A DNA stretch of 8,420 nucleotides from JAJZMF01 sp035702845 (GTDB lineage Bacteria > Actinomycetota > Acidimicrobiia > Acidimicrobiales > Palsa-688): positions 1 through 8,420 of the forward strand of contig DASSZK010000248.1 of NCBI GenBank assembly GCA_035702845.1, given 5' to 3'. The notes beneath the pieces were generated by a model. It worked only from the letters and a program-made list of their open reading frames with translations, made no database searches and was not told the origin of the DNA. Positions 4,873 to 8,420 of this stretch are shown here, piece by piece. The position numbers were made by a program, and so were the translations under genes. The number at the start of each line of letters is the position of its first letter. The stretch's first letter is position 1.

Positions 4873-7086
4873 ATGTTGCACCCTGAAACTCTCTCCGCAC
4901 CCCGCGCCCCTCGCCGGCCGACCTCTCACACCGCTCACGGAGACTCGCGCCCCGACGACTGGCAGTGGCTGGCGACGCGGGACGACCCCGAAGTCGTCGC
5001 GTACCTGAAATCCGAGAACGACTACGCAGACGCCGTCATGGCGCCCACGGCCGAGCTCCAAGGCCAGCTCTTCGAACGCATCCGGTCGAGAGTGGCCGAG
5101 TCGGATGTCTCGACCCCGAGCTTCCACCACGGGTACTGGTACTGGTCGAGGACCGTGGCGGGTCAGCAGTACCCCGTGTACTGCAGGCGCCCCGACCCGA
5201 GCCACCAGCTGAGCGCCGGCACGGTGCTGGCCGCTGCCCGGGCCGCGTTGGCCGGGGCTGGTTACGCGGGTGACGGAACGCCTCCGCCGGCACTGGAGGG
5301 TATGCCGGCGCCTGGCAGTGTGGAGCCGGTAGCAGGGCGCGTTGTACTGGACCAGAACGAGCTGGCCGGTGACAGCCCTTACATCGCTCTGGGTGTATTC
5401 GACCTGCGCCCGGACCAGGAAGTCCTGGCCTATGCCGTAGACCTCGACGGTTCCGAGCGCTACAGCCTGCGCTTCAGGGACCTCGGCTCCGGCGACGACC
5501 TCGCCGACCTGGTCGAAGACGTCTACTACGGCTCAGCCTGGTCCACCAACGGCAAGAGCATCTATTACGTGCGTCCCGACAAGTCCATGCGGCCATGGCA
5601 GGTATGGCGCCATGTGCTCGGCACCCCGGCGTCCAAGGACCAGCTCGTCTACCAGGAAGACGATGAGCGCTTCTTCGTGTCAGTCGAGCTGACCCGCTCG
5701 CACTGCTACGTCCTGATAACGAGCGAGTCCAAGACTTCGAGCGAAGTCCGGTACTTGAAAGCCGACAAGGACCGGGGTGAGCCTACGGTGGTGCTGGCCC
5801 GGCGCGAAGCGGTCGAGTACGACGTCGAGCATGCCCGTCACCCGGCGCTCGGTGGCGACGTGTGGCTCGTGCGGACAAACGCAGGCCCCGATGGGGAGAA
5901 GCTGGACAACTTTGCCCTGTTCAGCCTGCCGGTCGGCGACGACGACCCCTCCGCCCTACAGCCCTTCCTTCCCTACGAGCCCGAGGTCAAGGTCGAGTCC
6001 GTCGACGCCTTCGCCAACTACGCCGTCGTGCTCGAGCGCACCGGGGGCCTCGAACAACTGAGGATCGTACGTCTTGAAGACGGCGACGAGCATGTCGTCA
6101 ACCAGCCCGAACCCGCATACACCCTGGGAGCCGAGGCCACGATGGAGTGGGACACCGAGCTCGTGCGGTTCGGTTACAGCTCGCTCGTCAACCCCCCTTC
6201 GAGCATCGAGTACGACATGGCCCGCCGTGAGCGGCGAGTGGTCAAGCGGGCAACTGTGGGCGGAGGTTTCGACCCGTCGCAGTACCGCAGCGAACGGATC
6301 TGGGCTACCGCCGGCGATGGCACCCAAGTGCCCGTTTCGCTTGTGTGCCGAGCGGGCCAAGTGCTGGACGGCAGCGCGCCTTGCCTTCTCTACGGTTATG
6401 GCAGTTACGAGATCCCGATAGATCCCACCTTTTCACACCTGCGGGTCAACCTGCTCGAAAAAGGCTTCGTGTTCGCCATCGCGCACGTCAGAGGCGGAGG
6501 CGAGATGGGGCGCCCGTGGTACGAGCAGGGACGCCTGAGGAACAAGCGCAATACTTTCGAGGATTTCATCGCCTGCGCGGAGAAATTGGTCGCCGACGGG
6601 TGGACCTCGCCGGAGCGCCTGGTGGCACGAGGTGGAAGCGCCGGCGGCCTGCTGATGGGCGCCGTCGCCAATATGCGGCCCGACTTGTTCCGCGCCGTGG
6701 TGGCGGAGGTCCCGTTCGTGGACGTGGTCACAACGATGTCAGACGAGAGCCTGCCGCTGACGGTGACCGAGTGGGAAGAGTGGGGCAACCCCCGGGACGA
6801 CCCGGACGCGTACGCGTACATGAAGTCCTACTCGCCGTACGACAATGTCCGCGCCGCGGCGTACCCATGGATGTACGTCACTGCCGGCCTCAACGACCCC
6901 CGTGTCGGCTACTGGGAGCCGGCAAAGTGGGTGGCCAAATTACGCGTCATGTCAACCGGCGACGCTCCATTGTTGCTGCGGACGGAGCTGGGGGCGGGCC
7001 ACCAGGGGCCATCTGGACGCTACGACGCCTGGAAAGACGAAGCCCGTGTCCAGGCCTTCGTCCTCGCCGCCGTAGGTGCCGCCTGA
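4873..7086 (+). CDS. ptrB: Oligopeptidase B-type S9 serine peptidase
   Basis: A prolyl oligopeptidase-family (S9A) serine peptidase, closest by eye to oligopeptidase B, which cleaves short peptides after Arg or Lys, usually in the cytosol. No signal peptide is seen. From ATG 4873 it has 737 residues, slightly more than the usual 680-720. The N-terminus carries the family lead-in (HGDSRPDDWQWLATRDDPEV, YLKSENDYADAVMAP), then a beta-propeller over about residues 80-430 and an alpha/beta-hydrolase domain. The triad is Ser589 in GGSAGG, Asp675 in AGLNDPRVGYWEPAKWVAKL, and His710 in GAGHQGPSGRY. VPFVDVVTTMSDESLPLT and EWEEWGNP are nearly diagnostic for this subfamily; Glu633 and Glu635 line up with the pair that selects basic residues in E. 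coli PtrB. A TTG at 4819 would add 18 unlike residues, so it is rejected. The gene end overlaps the bioF start by 11 bases. Confidence 0.95.
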   Translation: MLHPETLSAPRAPRRPTSHTAHGDSRPDDWQWLATRDDPEVVAYLKSENDYADAVMAPTAELQGQLFERIRSRVAESDVSTPSFHHGYWYWSRTVAGQQYPVYCRRPDPSHQLSAGTVLAAARAALAGAGYAGDGTPPPALEGMPAPGSVEPVAGRVVLDQNELAGDSPYIALGVFDLRPDQEVLAYAVDLDGSERYSLRFRDLGSGDDLADLVEDVYYGSAWSTNGKSIYYVRPDKSMRPWQVWRHVLGTPASKDQLVYQEDDERFFVSVELTRSHCYVLITSESKTSSEVRYLKADKDRGEPTVVLARREAVEYDVEHARHPALGGDVWLVRTNAGPDGEKLDNFALFSLPVGDDDPSALQPFLPYEPEVKVESVDAFANYAVVLERTGGLEQLRIVRLEDGDEHVVNQPEPAYTLGAEATMEWDTELVRFGYSSLVNPPSSIEYDMARRERRVVKRATVGGGFDPSQYRSERIWATAGDGTQVPVSLVCRAGQVLDGSAPCLLYGYGSYEIPIDPTFSHLRVNLLEKGFVFAIAHVRGGGEMGRPWYEQGRLRNKRNTFEDFIACAEKLVADGWTSPERLVARGGSAGGLLMGAVANMRPDLFRAVVAEVPFVDVVTTMSDESLPLTVTEWEEWGNPRDDPDAYAYMKSYSPYDNVRAAAYPWMYVTAGLNDPRVGYWEPAKWVAKLRVMSTGDAPLLLRTELGAGHQGPSGRYDAWKDEARVQAFVLAAVGAA

Positions 7087-8263
7087 GCTCGAACGAGCGC
7101 TGTTGAACGCCGGCACTCCGCCAGGCGGCAAGTGGCGCGAGTGGGTGGAGGCCAAGAACTCCAAGGCACGAGCCAGGAACCGTTGGCGTGAGCTCCAGGT
7201 TTACGATGCCACGGCGACGATGTCCGGCGACATGGTCATGTTTTCCAGCAACGATTACCTCGGCCTTTCGGTTCATCCCAAGGTCAAGGCGGCCGCCATG
7301 CAAGCCGTCCGCCGGTGGGGCGCCGGGGCCGGTTCAGCCCGCCTCCTCGGGGGCACTCGGCCGGTGCACGCCGAACTGGAAGATGCGCTCGCTAGCTGGA
7401 AGATTGCGGAAAGGGCGCTGGTATTCCCGAGCGGCTACGCGGCGAACCTCGGCGTGCTTTCAGCTATCGCCGGCCCTGGCACACTCGTTTGCTCTGACGA
7501 GCTGAACCACGCCTCGATAGTGGACGGGTGCCGGTTGGCCCGCTCCATGGGCTCCGAGGTGAAGAATTACCCCCACTGCGACGCCTCAGCCGTGGCCGGG
7601 CTGTTGGAGGCTTGGCCCGGAAGAGCGGTGGTGGTCACCGACGCCGTCTTTTCAATGGACGGCGACTGGGCACCCCTGGAGGACTTGGCCCGCATTTGCG
7701 TGGCGTACGGCGCGTTATTGGTGGTCGATGAGGCGCACAGCGTGCTCGGGCCTCACTTTCGCGCCGGGGCCCCAGGGCCTGTGCCGCTAGAGGGCGAACA
7801 GATCGTGCGGGTCGGCACTCTGTCCAAGATGCTGGGCAGCCAGGGGGGCTTCGTGTGCGCCGCTTCGTCCATGGTCGACCTGCTCGTAAACCGCTGCCGG
7901 CCGTTCATATTCACCACGGCCCTGGCACCCGCAAGCGCCGCCGGCGCCCTCGCCGCCCTGGACGTACTGCGTAGCCCCGAAGGCAGCACGCTCCTCGCCC
8001 GGCTGGAGGGGCACTGCCGCACGCTTGTCCCCAAGGCCGAACACCCCTCCCCCATCGTCGCTGTGATGACGGGGAGCGAACAGGCAGCCTTGGACGCCGC
8101 CGAGGCATTGCGCGTGAAAGGCCTGTACGTACCGGCCGTGCGCCCGCCCACCGTCCCGCCCGGCCAGAGCCGCCTGCGCATCTCCCTGTCGGCAGCCCAC
8201 ACCCGCGCTGACGTTGAGGGCCTTCGCTCTGCGCTTCGCGACCTGGGCCTGCTCGGCACCTGA
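7076..8263 (+). CDS. bioF: 8-amino-7-oxononanoate synthase (biotin synthesis)
   Basis: A PLP-dependent alpha-oxoamine synthase that condenses pimeloyl-ACP (or -CoA) with L-alanine to give 8-amino-7-oxononanoate, the first ring-forming precursor of biotin. The 395-aa length fits the family. Landmarks in order: SSNDYLGL near residues 57-64, FPSGYAANLGVLSA, SDELNHASIVDGCRL with His145 stacking on PLP, TDAVFSMDGDWAPL, DEAHS with Asp218 and His221, and the PLP lysine Lys251 in TLSKMLGSQGGF. The C-terminal VRPPTVPPGQSRLRISLSAAH is typical of BioF and favours it over the related KBL (glycine) and ALA synthases. The chosen start is GTG at 7076, inside the peptidase gene; no ribosome site is visible, so translation probably depends on coupling. 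TTG 7103 is a shorter alternative. No other bio genes are in the window, so the rest of the pathway must lie elsewhere. Confidence 0.93.
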   Translation: MPPELERALLNAGTPPGGKWREWVEAKNSKARARNRWRELQVYDATATMSGDMVMFSSNDYLGLSVHPKVKAAAMQAVRRWGAGAGSARLLGGTRPVHAELEDALASWKIAERALVFPSGYAANLGVLSAIAGPGTLVCSDELNHASIVDGCRLARSMGSEVKNYPHCDASAVAGLLEAWPGRAVVVTDAVFSMDGDWAPLEDLARICVAYGALLVVDEAHSVLGPHFRAGAPGPVPLEGEQIVRVGTLSKMLGSQGGFVCAASSMVDLLVNRCRPFIFTTALAPASAAGALAALDVLRSPEGSTLLARLEGHCRTLVPKAEHPSPIVAVMTGSEQAALDAAEALRVKGLYVPAVRPPTVPPGQSRLRISLSAAHTRADVEGLRSALRDLGLLGT

Positions 8264-8276
8264 CGCCGGCGGCTGA

Positions 8277-8334
8277 GAGCCGGCCGATCAGAGCCGGCCG
8301 ATCAGGGCCGGCCGATCAGGGCCGGTGCCGATCA
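8277..8334 (+). repeat. 14-bp tandem repeat array after bioF
   Basis: Three near-perfect 14-bp units, gagccggccgatca (8277-8290 and 8291-8304) and gggccggccgatca (8305-8318), are followed by a 16-bp variant with an inserted tg (8319-8334). The array begins 13 bases after the bioF stop and is non-coding on the plus strand. The GCCGGCC cores are partly self-complementary, so neighbouring units can pair. Confidence 0.9.
8293..8312 (+). terminator. Hairpin formed by adjacent repeat units, possible bioF transcription end
   Basis: GCCGGCC (8293-8299), a 6-base loop GATCAG and GGCCGGC (8306-8312) form a 7-bp all-GC stem. The next unit can make a similar, slightly weaker stem. It lies shortly after bioF, as expected for a terminator, but there is no T-tract, so it may only stall polymerase or protect the 3' end of the message. 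Confidence 0.35.
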
Positions 8335-8394
8335 GGGCCCAAGGGCCTCCACCGGTGGTTTGTTGGCGTCCCGGACGTCGACAACGCCACCCTG

Positions 8395-8420
8395 CGTCAG
8401 GGAGCTATGCGGCCCTGACG
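8395..8420. repeat. Perfect 8-bp inverted repeat at the right edge
   Basis: CGTCAGGG at 8395-8402 and CCCTGACG at 8413-8420 are exact reverse complements around a 10-base loop. The right arm ends on the last base of the window, so the true extent is unknown. It could be a terminator of a convergent gene, an operator, or a chance hairpin. A perfect palindrome CCACCGGTGG lies nearby at 8349-8358. Confidence 0.55.

Noticed and set aside
6345..7106. A 253-codon plus-strand frame within the peptidase gene, and similar Arg/Pro-rich frames elsewhere.
   Set aside because: They overlap strongly supported genes and have Arg/Pro/Gly-rich content typical of shifted-frame reading of GC-rich DNA.
8277..8334. 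CRISPR-like array.
   Set aside because: The units are directly adjacent with no spacers, only 14 bp long, and no cas genes are present.

Overview
The window is a GC-rich bacterial chromosome segment made almost entirely of coding sequence. G and C dominate third codon positions, GTG starts are likely for two genes, and the SufB and SufD sequences read like those of Actinomycetota. An actinobacterium is the best guess, perhaps from an environmental lineage such as Acidimicrobiia; the lineage is inference. There are no mobile elements, CRISPR arrays, tRNAs or rRNAs.

Left part, minus strand (about 4837 down to 1): a run of co-directional genes. In transcription order they are a small unrecognised ORF (4837-4559), panD (aspartate 1-decarboxylase), sufB, an unrecognised membrane-anchored protein with a long disordered linker, sufD, and a Rieske [2Fe-2S] ferredoxin cut by the left edge. 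sufB, the membrane protein gene, sufD and the ferredoxin gene are tightly packed: two short gaps and one ATGA stop/start overlap. They look like one SUF iron-sulfur assembly operon, whose sufC, sufS and sufU-type genes probably lie beyond the left edge. The membrane protein between sufB and sufD is the least explained part of the window.

Right part, plus strand (4873 to 8263): a divergent pair, an oligopeptidase B-type S9 serine peptidase followed by bioF (8-amino-7-oxononanoate synthase). bioF starts 11 bases before the peptidase gene ends, so the two are probably co-transcribed. After bioF there is a short array of 14-bp GC-rich repeats that can fold into hairpins, then an 8-bp perfect inverted repeat at the right edge.

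Functionally the region is rich in cofactor metabolism: Fe-S cluster assembly (SufB, SufD, Rieske protein), beta-alanine for pantothenate and CoA (PanD), and biotin (BioF). The peptidase has no obvious link to these. No dedicated SUF regulator (SufR or IscR type) is visible.
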